In this document: positions 42,413 through 49,707 of the stretch, piece after piece
Numbering within the stretch: the stretch's first letter is position 1
How the letters are laid out: each line of letters begins with the position of its first letter
NCBI GenBank assembly: GCA_937922785.1
Contig: CALAJQ010000020.1
Span: 1-64,000 of the forward strand
Source of the DNA: an uncultured Acidimicrobiales bacterium
GTDB taxonomy: Bacteria; Actinomycetota; Acidimicrobiia; Acidimicrobiales; SZUA-35
DNA length: 64,000 nt
Reading direction: 5' to 3'
Program-made: the position numbers and the translations under genes
Notes under the pieces: model-generated
What the model was told of the DNA's origin: nothing
What the model saw: only the letters and a program-made list of their open reading frames with translations
Databases searched by the model: none

Positions 42413-43591
42413 ATGGCAAAGCAAGAGTTCATTCGCACCAAGCCGCACGTGAACATCGGAACGATGGGTCACGTCGACCACGGAAAGACCACCCTCACTG
42501 CGGCCATCACTCAGGTGCTGGCGAAGGCGGCGGGTACCGACAACTGGATGGAGTTTGATCAGATCGACAAGGCGCCTGAAGAGCAGGCCCGCGGGATCAC
42601 CATCAACATCAGCCACGTCGAATACGAGACAGCGACCAGGCACTACGCCCACATCGACATGCCCGGCCACGCCGACTTTGTGAAGAACATGATCACTGGC
42701 GCGGCACAGGTTGACGGTGCGATCCTTGTGGTGTCTGGCGCCGACGGCCCAGCGCCTCAAACAAGGGAGCACATCATCTTGGCTCGTCAGGTTGGTGTTG
42801 AGCATCTCGTTGTGGCAATCAACAAGGCAGACCAGGCTGACCCTGAGCTGCTTGAGCTTGTTGAGCTTGAGCTTCGAGAGATGTTGACGGCTCACGGCTA
42901 TGACGGTGACGCAGTTCCAATGGTTGCGGTGTCTGCTTTGGGTGCGCTGGAAGGTGAACCCGAGTGGGAGGCAACGGTGTTGGCTCTGGTCGACGCGGTT
43001 GACGCTGCCATTCCTGTTCCTGACCGATCAGTTGCGGCGCCCTTGCTGCTTGCAGTTGAGGGCGTGCAGACCATCACCGGTCGTGGCACCGTGGTGACTG
43101 GCATGATCACTCGTGGTCGAGTTGCCGTCGGTGACACCGTTGAGGTTGTCGGCCTGCGCGAGCCCGTTGAGGCTGTAGTTACGGGCATCGAGTCGTTTCG
43201 ACGCACGATGACTGAAGCCGAAGCTGGTGACAACGTTGGGATGTTGCTGCGCGGTGTCGACAAGGACGCTGTGGAGCGCGGCATGGTGGTTTGTGCGCCT
43301 GGTTCCATTGAACCGCAGCGTGAGTTGCAAGCCAGCGTGTACGTCCTAAGTAAGGAAGAAGGCGGTCGAAGTCGACCGTTTAGCGAAGGCTATGCCCCGC
43401 AATTCTTCTTTCTGACCGCAGGCGTGACTGGCGTGATCAGCTTGGCCGACGGTGTTCCAGTTCAACCTGGTTCACGTTGTGACATCAGCGTTATGTTGCA
43501 ACGTCCGGTCGCGCTGGACGTCGGTTTGACCTTCGCCATTCGCGAAGGGAAGCGCACGATCGGCGCAGGCACGATAACAGCCATCGGATAG
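42413..43591 (+). CDS. tuf: Diverged elongation factor Tu
   Basis: 392 residues from the ATG with GGAAGGAG upstream. GTPase motifs: GHVDHGKT (G1), RGITI (G2), DMPGH (G3, normally DAPGH or DCPGH; Met83), NKAD (G4) and SAL (G5); catalytic His86 is kept. Domains 2 and 3 are complete, with no SelB-type extension. Domain 3 is unusual: GGRSRPF instead of GGRHTPF, and [14 protein letters not shown] instead of YRPQFYFRTxDVTG, so several conserved Arg/His/Asp positions near aminoacyl-tRNA are changed. It stands alone, without rpsL-rpsG-fusA, so it is probably a second copy. It is divergent from the UGA-containing thioredoxin gene. Confidence 0.88.
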   Translation: MAKQEFIRTKPHVNIGTMGHVDHGKTTLTAAITQVLAKAAGTDNWMEFDQIDKAPEEQARGITINISHVEYETATRHYAHIDMPGHADFVKNMITGAAQVDGAILVVSGADGPAPQTREHIILARQVGVEHLVVAINKADQADPELLELVELELREMLTAHGYDGDAVPMVAVSALGALEGEPEWEATVLALVDAVDAAIPVPDRSVAAPLLLAVEGVQTITGRGTVVTGMITRGRVAVGDTVEVVGLREPVEAVVTGIESFRRTMTEAEAGDNVGMLLRGVDKDAVERGMVVCAPGSIEPQRELQASVYVLSKEEGGRSRPFSEGYAPQFFFLTAGVTGVISLADGVPVQPGSRCDISVMLQRPVALDVGLTFAIREGKRTIGAGTITAIG

Positions 43592-43607
43592 TGAGCTAAC
43601 AGGCTCC

Positions 43608-43652
43608 GCTAGTGCGGGAATCGACGTCTAAACGTATGGTTCTCGCACTAGC
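43608..43652 (+). terminator. Stem-loop downstream of the EF-Tu gene
   Basis: GCTAGTGCGGGAA (43608-43620) pairs with TTCTCGCACTAGC (43640-43652) at 12 of 13 positions, the remaining pair being G-U, 17 bases after the stop. No T tract follows. The rest of the gap to 43804 shows nothing I can support. Confidence 0.5.
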
Positions 43653-43804
43653 ACCCGGCCCGGACGCTAGAGCTGGCAGCCCTGGAAACTCTGGTTAAGG
43701 CTGGAACGGGTACGCCGAGGTGAACTCATATGTGTTGGTTCCATTCACCAGATCTAACGGCCTAGCGGTACAGGCTGATGGCGGCCAGCGCAGGCGCTAG
43801 ACGA

Positions 43805-44254
43805 TTAGGGAGTTCCCTCGATTAGCTCTTTGAGTTTGTTGATCTGTTTTTCGTGGTCGGCTTGCATTTTCGCTTTAGCGCTGAAGAACATGACGATCTT
43901 CATGATTAGTCCCAGGCGAACAAAGTCGGCTCCGGCGAACAGCCTGGTTTGGCCGTCTCCGACCGCCTCGAAATCGTTGACGATTTCCATGTCGAACATC
44001 TTGCTTGTCATGAACAGCTTCATGTGATGGGGCACATCAACCGCTGTCACCTTTTCAAGCATCGTGAACTCACCTTTACCTTGGGCGTAGGTCACGTTGG
44101 CTGTGTCGCCGACTTGTGGTGACGTTGGATCACCGGTCACTTGTTCACGCCGGAGGAAATCGTTCAGCCACAGAGCCAGGTTGTCTGGATCGAGTGTGTA
44201 GTCCCAAACCTGTTCGATCGGTTTGTTGATAGTGACTTCGTATCCGAGTTTCAT
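43805..44254 (-). CDS. SRPBCC (START-like) family protein
   Basis: 149 residues with the SRPBCC helix-grip fold: it opens YEVTINKPIEQVWDYTLDPDNLALW, has central strands (FTMLEKVTAVDVPHHMKLFMTS, FDMEIVNDFEAVGDGQTRL) and a long C-terminal helix (AKAKMQADHEKQINKLKELIE). These proteins bind hydrophobic ligands in a deep cavity; the ligand is unknown. Upstream is a divergent sigma-factor gene. Confidence 0.85.
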   Translation of the reverse strand: MKLGYEVTINKPIEQVWDYTLDPDNLALWLNDFLRREQVTGDPTSPQVGDTANVTYAQGKGEFTMLEKVTAVDVPHHMKLFMTSKMFDMEIVNDFEAVGDGQTRLFAGADFVRLGLIMKIVMFFSAKAKMQADHEKQINKLKELIEGTP

Positions 44255-44398
44255 TGTCCCCGTGTGCCTTCCAGTTGATTTGGATCCAATTTGGCCTGCC
44301 AGCTTTGCACAAGATTCTGGTCACAAAGTTGCTGGTTCGGGTGTCATCGAGGTGTGGGAACAAAGAACCAGCGAGGCGTGACAACATCAGAGTCGCCC

Positions 44399-44890
44399 AT
44401 GACTGAGCCTCAAAACGACTTTGAGCTGTTTGAACAGCTGTATGTGAAGCTGCGCCGTTTCGCAGCTGTTGTGGCCGATATGGACATGGACCCTGACGAT
44501 CTTGTTCAGGACGCACTTGCGGCGGCTTTACGCAGGCACGACCTAAGTGAGCTTGACCATCCCGCCGCGTACCTTAAACAAGCGATCGTGAGATCGGTCT
44601 CCAATCAACGCAGACGGGCTGGCCGGTTTCGGGATCTGCTGCCAAAGTTGGCAACGCCAGACAAGACGTCTGACCAGTACCCGTCGGACTTGGCGATCTT
44701 GGATGAACTGAAGGCTTTGGACCGAGCGATTGTGTACCTCGCCGATGTCGAAGGTCTGTCACATGAACTGATTGCCGCCGAGCTTGGACTGACCCCGGCC
44801 GCAGTCCGTAAACGCGCCAGCCGGGCCCGAAAACAACTTCGAGTGTTGCTGGGCTCGAACCTCACCTCGATCTCTGGAGAACTGCAATGA
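44399..44890 (+). CDS. ECF-type sigma-70 family sigma factor
   Basis: 163 residues from the ATG at 44399; GTG at 44378 is an alternative. Region 2 is at about 5-75 (FEQLYVKLRRFAAVVADMDMDPDDLVQDALAAALRR, with the DDLVQDAL core element), and region 4 at about 105-155 (GLSHELIAAELGLTPAAVRKRASRARKQLR). Typical ECF sigma factor, probably autoregulated with the next gene. Its stop overlaps that gene's ATG (ATGA). Confidence 0.87.
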   Translation: MTEPQNDFELFEQLYVKLRRFAAVVADMDMDPDDLVQDALAAALRRHDLSELDHPAAYLKQAIVRSVSNQRRRAGRFRDLLPKLATPDKTSDQYPSDLAILDELKALDRAIVYLADVEGLSHELIAAELGLTPAAVRKRASRARKQLRVLLGSNLTSISGELQ

Positions 44891-46137
44891 AGTCGTCGGA
44901 ACTACTAGAAGGTAGAGCGGATCGGGGTACAGCCCGGGGTGCAGCCAACGTGTGGGCCAGCGCTCAGGTTGACAGACCTGATCCTCAGCCGAGCTTCGCT
45001 CCCTGGACTACGCGAATAGCGTTGTTGGCGTGGACTGCCGCTGTTGCAGTGGCCGGGTATTTTGCAGTCACCACGGATGAAACGTCGGACGTTTTACGGG
45101 CCCAACCCGCCGATGTACCGATCGAATCGGCGGACCCGCTGCCCGAAGCACTTCTAGTTGAGGGCATGGAGCTAGTTCGAGTATTCAGGCCCAATCACAC
45201 TGGGTTCGACGCCAGCGACATCCTCGAGGAGCAGAGGATCTCTAACCTCAAATCCGGAGACGATTTGGACAATCCGCCTGAAGACGTGACGATCGTCTTT
45301 GCTGATCCCGATGATCAGTTCAACGGCCCGATTGTTGGGCTTCAGTTGTCAAACGGTGGGTTCAGGCCGTGGTCTGCGAACGTCGATCGAAGCGAATTGG
45401 ACGAGCTGCTGGACCAGCTGGTGCGGATTGACGGCACATGGTCGATGCCCGAAGAGAGCGGGTTGGTAGAGGTGGCGCGGATTTCCGCAGCCCCGGACAG
45501 CGCTTTCGAATATGGCTGGCAGTACGACTTTAAAGCTGGGGCCAACGAAGTAACGCTGCAGGCGGAGACCGCGCCAGATCCGGAAGAAATCGATGAGTGG
45601 TTATGGCTGTCGCGCCTGGTGGGCGAGGGTGACGTCGGACCGGTTGTAAGCGAGGTCGAGGTCTTAGGCCAGACAGGTATCCGTCTACAGCTAAGGGGAA
45701 CCGGAGCTGAAGAGCCGGCTGACGGGCCAGTTGACGAGGTTGTCTGGGCGGCGGACGGTTTTGTTTACCGGATGACCGTTGACGTGCTTGACGGCGACAG
45801 GCTTATCTCGGGTGAGGCAACTGCACAGCTCGACCGACTGAGAATTGTTGACCGGGCCGGATGGGTGGATGCAGTCAATGCTGCGGACCGTCAACCAGAA
45901 TCGGAGGTAGTCATCGGGATTGTGGCCATTGGTTTGTTGGCCGCCCTGGCAGTTCTGTTGTTAGTGCTTCTGATCAAACGAGAGTTCATGACGGCGGCCT
46001 TCTTGGTGGCCGGGATGGCGCTGCTATCGGCTGCCGGCCTAGGTCTTCTGAGTTCAGGAACCCCTATCTGGCTCCTCGTCATCGGTGCCTTGGGAATGGG
46101 TCTGATTCTGAAGCAGTCTTCGCGGAAGCTGACCTGA
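44887..46137 (+). CDS. Membrane protein coupled to the ECF sigma factor (candidate anti-sigma)
   Basis: 416 residues. A short cytoplasmic N-terminus (1-37) is followed by TM1 (about 38-58, RIALLAWTAAVAVAGYFAV), an extracellular region of about 280 residues (acidic, for example DNPPEDVTIVFADPDD and EEIDEWLWLSRLVG), then three helices near the C-terminus (about 340-410). The N-terminal tail lacks the HXXXCXXC zinc motif of ZAS anti-sigmas. Translational coupling to a sigma factor makes a membrane sensor or anti-sigma role likely, by position only. Confidence 0.65.
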   Translation: MKSSELLEGRADRGTARGAANVWASAQVDRPDPQPSFAPWTTRIALLAWTAAVAVAGYFAVTTDETSDVLRAQPADVPIESADPLPEALLVEGMELVRVFRPNHTGFDASDILEEQRISNLKSGDDLDNPPEDVTIVFADPDDQFNGPIVGLQLSNGGFRPWSANVDRSELDELLDQLVRIDGTWSMPEESGLVEVARISAAPDSAFEYGWQYDFKAGANEVTLQAETAPDPEEIDEWLWLSRLVGEGDVGPVVSEVEVLGQTGIRLQLRGTGAEEPADGPVDEVVWAADGFVYRMTVDVLDGDRLISGEATAQLDRLRIVDRAGWVDAVNAADRQPESEVVIGIVAIGLLAALAVLLLVLLIKREFMTAAFLVAGMALLSAAGLGLLSSGTPIWLLVIGALGMGLILKQSSRKLT

Positions 46138-46154
46138 TCGGTAAGACTGCTCGC

Positions 46155-46958
46155 ATGAAACATGCTTTGACGATTCCGCCCTATGGCGACCTGGCCGATC
46201 CTTCTGCGCTGGTCGAGGTTGCGGTAGCGGCTGAGCAGGCGGGTTGGGACGCCGTCTTCTTGTGGGACCACGTGCTACGGCGGCCGACTGATCCGCAAGA
46301 GACAGCGGACCCGTGGGTAGCGATGGCTGCGATGGCGGTTGCCACCAAACGGGTTCGGCTGGGGCCGATGGTTACGCCTATCACCCGCCGCCGGCCCATC
46401 AAGTTGGCCCGCGAGTGCACCACGCTGGATCACTTGTCGGGTGGACGACTGACGCTTGGACTCGGGCTAGGGGTCGACACGACGCGCGAGCTGAGCGCGT
46501 TTGGTGAAGTGGTGGACGCCCGTGAGCGGGGCGCTCGTTTGGATGAGGGAGCCGAGCTGTTGTGTCAGATGTGGTCGGGCGAGGAGGTCGATTTCCATGG
46601 CGACCACTTCATTGCCGACAAGGTGATCGTCTTGCCCAAACCTGTGCAGCTACCGCGCATTCCAATGTGGTTTGCAGCTCGCGGTTCGGCGTCGAAACCA
46701 GTGCGCAGGGCCGCTCGCTATGACGGGTTGTATCCAATAGAAGTGACGCCACAAAACCTGAAGTCAACGCTGGACCTGGTGGCGGCAGAGCGCGGTTCGC
46801 TTGACGGGTTCGACGTGATCGTGCGCCCAACTGATGAGTTGCCTTATCGGTGGATGGAAGAACTCGGAGTCACCTGGGCCATAACCGGCCCCGCTCCCGG
46901 TGACCCCGGAGTACTCGAGTTGGCCAGCGCTCCACCAGCTGAAGTGTTCGAGATCTGA
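46155..46958 (+). CDS. Luciferase-like (LLM) flavin/F420-type oxidoreductase
   Basis: 267 residues from the ATG at 46155. The TIM-barrel luciferase-like fold is marked by AEQAGWDAVFLWDHVLRRP, MAAMAVATKRVRLGPMVTPITRRRPIKLAREC, LDHLSGGRLTLGLGLG and GAELLCQMWSGEEVDFHGDHF. In actinobacteria most members with this ending use F420 or FMN. The substrate is unknown. It follows the sigma-linked membrane gene by 17 bp. Confidence 0.88.
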   Translation: MKHALTIPPYGDLADPSALVEVAVAAEQAGWDAVFLWDHVLRRPTDPQETADPWVAMAAMAVATKRVRLGPMVTPITRRRPIKLARECTTLDHLSGGRLTLGLGLGVDTTRELSAFGEVVDARERGARLDEGAELLCQMWSGEEVDFHGDHFIADKVIVLPKPVQLPRIPMWFAARGSASKPVRRAARYDGLYPIEVTPQNLKSTLDLVAAERGSLDGFDVIVRPTDELPYRWMEELGVTWAITGPAPGDPGVLELASAPPAEVFEI

Positions 46959-46997
46959 GAGCGACTGGCCAATCTCGGTGAGGGGGTTACCAGACCC

Positions 46998-47576
46998 TCA
47001 GCAAGCGTCCAGCTCTGTTGCTCCGTTGAGGTCGGTGTAGCGTCCGCCCGCTGCACGGTGGTCGTTCAGAACAGCGTTGGAAACTTCGCCCTCGAAGAAG
47101 GCTGCGTCTATCTCGCCATCGGCGTAGGCCTCTAGGGCGAACGTCTGCTCTGACGATGAATTGATCGCACCGAACTGGGGCTCGTCGCTGGTCAGTTGTG
47201 CCAGCTTGCCTGCGTCGTAACAAGCCTTGCCGTCAACAATTTCGAACAGGTCAAACTCTTCGGGCATCCAGTCGGCGGCGCCGAACTCAGCGGCTGCTTC
47301 TGCGACGAATTCGGGGTACTCGTCAGAGGCAACTACATCGCCTTGTGGGTCAGTAACAATCAGCTCGACGACCCCGCTGATTTCGGTGCGGTCGAGGGTG
47401 TACACCTGGCCGTCTTCTATCGAGATAGTCCACTGGTCTTCGGTGTCCCCGAAGAGTGATCCGGCATCGATGCCGGTACCTCCAGTGAAGGCCACTCCAA
47501 GGAAGATCGGGGCGGCGAATGCCACCGTGCCCATCGCCATCTTGCTTCCGAGTTTCGCTTTGTATGCACTAAACAT
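46998..47576 (-). CDS. Secreted or membrane-tethered protein, unknown
   Basis: 192 residues. A hydrophobic N-terminal segment (about 14-32, MAMGTVAFAAPIFLGVAFTGG) could be a signal peptide or anchor. The rest is acidic and beta/alpha mixed, with two Cys (one in DGKACYDAG and one at the C-terminus). No family recognised. AAGGA precedes the ATG. It is divergent from the OmpR-type regulator gene and shares an intergenic region with tandem AACCTGAACC sites, suggesting it belongs to that regulator's output. Confidence 0.6.
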   Translation of the reverse strand: MFSAYKAKLGSKMAMGTVAFAAPIFLGVAFTGGTGIDAGSLFGDTEDQWTISIEDGQVYTLDRTEISGVVELIVTDPQGDVVASDEYPEFVAEAAAEFGAADWMPEEFDLFEIVDGKACYDAGKLAQLTSDEPQFGAINSSSEQTFALEAYADGEIDAAFFEGEVSNAVLNDHRAAGGRYTDLNGATELDAC

Positions 47577-47651
47577 TTTGGTTTCCTTCGTTCTGGCTGC
47601 TGTCTGCAGCTTTGGTTTCTCCGACCAATGTGAACGAGCCTTGCTAAATCA

Positions 47652-47671
47652 AACCTGAACCAACCTGAACC
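47652..47671. promoter_or_regulatory. Tandem AACCTGAACC sites, candidate OmpR-type operator
   Basis: AACCTGAACC occurs twice head to tail (47652-47661 and 47662-47671), a period of 10 bp, which is near one helical turn and typical of tandem OmpR/PhoB half-sites. It lies between the unknown secreted protein gene and the response regulator gene, 66 bp before the latter's ATG. Confidence 0.5.
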
Positions 47672-47736
47672 GAGACTTAATCAACAATCGACGGCGCCCT
47701 TACATGGCTTTTGCAACAGAAGTACTGTGCGTCCCA

Positions 47737-48417
47737 ATGCGAGTGTTACTTATCGAGGATGACCCCGAAGTCACGCGAGTAGTTGTGCGAGGACTTGAAG
47801 GCGAAGGGTTCTCTGTTGACGCCGTAGCAGATGGGGTGGACGGTCTATGGCAGGCGACCGAGGGAAACTTCGACGTAGTCGTGCTGGATTTGCTGCTTCC
47901 CAGTCTCTCTGGCTACCGAGTGTGTGAGTCGCTCCGGGAGAGGAACAACGCAACTCCTGTTGTGGTTTTGACAGCTAAGAGCGGTGAGTATGACCAGATC
48001 GATCTGCTTGACCTTGGAGCAGACGATTTCTTAACCAAACCCGTTTCGATCAAGGTCTTGGCGGCCCGAATTCGAGCTGCGGTTCGACGCGCTACAGGCT
48101 CGTCAACGAACCAGCTCTCACATGGCTCAATCCTGTTCGAGCTCGAAGGTCACCGGTGCTGGCGGGACGGCGAAGAGATAGCTCTTACCAAGAAGGAGTC
48201 AGAAGTGCTTTACGTGTTGGTGGCTGCTGCCGGTAGCTCGGTAAGCCGCCGCGAAATTGAGCGCGCGGCTTGGGGTGTTGACTTCGAAGGGGACCCTGGT
48301 TCTGTAGACGTTTACATCAATCGCCTTAGAAAGAAGCTCGGTTCAGACCTCATCGTGAACACGCGAGGAGTCGGCTTCCACTTGACCTCCAAGCGGGTGA
48401 TTCCCCGTGATGGGTGA
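47737..48417 (+). CDS. OmpR/PhoB-family response regulator
   Basis: 226 residues from the ATG at 47737; an in-frame ATG 11 codons earlier is possible. The receiver domain has acidic pocket EDD, phospho-Asp51 (VVVLDLLLP), Thr (VLTAKSG) and Lys (FLTKPV). The C-terminal winged helix carries LTKKESEVLYVLVAAAGSSVSRREIERAAWG and a recognition region DVYINRLRKKLG. It ends by overlapping the kinase gene, forming a two-component system. The tandem upstream sites suggest autoregulation. Confidence 0.92.
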   Translation: MRVLLIEDDPEVTRVVVRGLEGEGFSVDAVADGVDGLWQATEGNFDVVVLDLLLPSLSGYRVCESLRERNNATPVVVLTAKSGEYDQIDLLDLGADDFLTKPVSIKVLAARIRAAVRRATGSSTNQLSHGSILFELEGHRCWRDGEEIALTKKESEVLYVLVAAAGSSVSRREIERAAWGVDFEGDPGSVDVYINRLRKKLGSDLIVNTRGVGFHLTSKRVIPRDG

Positions 48418-49663
48418 CGTCGGGATCCGGGCCAAGGTTGCATGGGTTGCAGCGATAGCTACCGTCTGCATTCTTAGCCTGGTAGGAACGCTGGGTTTCC
48501 GGGCGCTGGTTGAAACTACCCGTAACTCACAAATCGAACTTGTGAATCAACGACTTGACGAACTGGAGCTACAGCTTGAGGCGATTGACGCTCCGGTGTT
48601 GGGAAGCGCACAAGTGGGAACGAGCTTGCGGGTAGTGAAGGAAGGTTCACCGCTTCCGCCTCCGATTGGCCAGACACTGCGCGTCATCCGGCCTCACCCC
48701 GACCCAGAGATTGGAGCTTTGGTCGGGATAGTCGACACGGCGAGAATGGACGCAACCTTGGCAACGATCCGCACAGCGCTTTGGCTGTCGGTTGCGACCC
48801 TTGGACTGCTCGTGGGCGCCACCGCTTGGTTCGTAGTGGATCGAGCGCTGGCACCAGTCAGGCAATTGACTAGACAGGCTGTTGCGAACATCGAATCTGA
48901 GACGCTCGAGTCTGTCCAGGTTTCGGCGGCAAGAGACGACATCTCGGATTTAGCTGACACGTTTAACACCATGTTGCACAAGTTGCGGGGCGCAGACATG
49001 CAGCGTCGTCGCTTTGTGTCCGACGCGTCTCACGAGCTCCGAACCCCACTAATGGTCCTTGGCGCAGAGGCGGAGTACGCCTTGGATCACCCGCCAGTGA
49101 CCCAGGCCGGAACCGTTCCGTTGGCCACCTCCGTACTGGCCCAAACCGAACGCCTTACCGGACTAGTCGATGACTTGTTAAGTCTTGCCACTCTTGATGA
49201 AGCCCAGACGTCAGTACTAGAGCCCGCCTCAGTGTCGGACTTGCTGGCAGCGTCGGGGGCTGAACAGTTTGCTGAACCACTGATAGCAGAGCTTGGGGGC
49301 ACTTTGGTTGCAGACGTCTCCCGAGCGCTAGGCAATGTGGTTTCCAACGCGAGCCGCCATTGCCGGGATCGGGTCGACGTTCAGGTGGAGCGAGTCGGTA
49401 ACACGGTTGAGTTCACGGTGGATGACGACGGCCCAGGGATTCCTCAGGCAGAACGTGAACACATCTTTGAACGGTTCTATCGGCCTGACGAAGATCGGGG
49501 TCGCGAGGGCGGGGGAGCAGGCTTAGGGCTGGCAATCGCCAAGGCCGAGGCGCTTCAAGCGGGCGGATCGATCAAAGCTAATAACAACCCGAATGGTGGC
49601 GCCCGTATAGTCCTACAGGTTCCAGTTATTCAAACGGCGATAGACCGCTGCCGTGCCGGCTAG
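48410..49663 (+). CDS. HAMP-containing sensor histidine kinase
   Basis: 417 residues from ATG at 48410 (GTG one codon earlier). TM1 about 8-28, a periplasmic loop of about 90 residues, TM2 about 120-143, HAMP about 145-195, HisKA with His208 (SDASHELRTP), N box NVVSNASRHC, G1 DDDGPGIP, F box ERFYRP and G2 GAGLGLAIAKA. It partners the regulator encoded immediately upstream. The loop is short and has no recognised ligand domain. Confidence 0.9.
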   Translation: MGDVGIRAKVAWVAAIATVCILSLVGTLGFRALVETTRNSQIELVNQRLDELELQLEAIDAPVLGSAQVGTSLRVVKEGSPLPPPIGQTLRVIRPHPDPEIGALVGIVDTARMDATLATIRTALWLSVATLGLLVGATAWFVVDRALAPVRQLTRQAVANIESETLESVQVSAARDDISDLADTFNTMLHKLRGADMQRRRFVSDASHELRTPLMVLGAEAEYALDHPPVTQAGTVPLATSVLAQTERLTGLVDDLLSLATLDEAQTSVLEPASVSDLLAASGAEQFAEPLIAELGGTLVADVSRALGNVVSNASRHCRDRVDVQVERVGNTVEFTVDDDGPGIPQAEREHIFERFYRPDEDRGREGGGAGLGLAIAKAEALQAGGSIKANNNPNGGARIVLQVPVIQTAIDRCRAG

Positions 49664-49707
49664 CCCTCCGATGTACGGCAGATGTCGCAGCGTGTACTCT
49701 CAGCACG

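Noticed and set aside
42164-42895. Long minus-strand frame opposite the EF-Tu gene
   Set aside because: It is a complementary-strand shadow created by EF-Tu codon usage; no domain.
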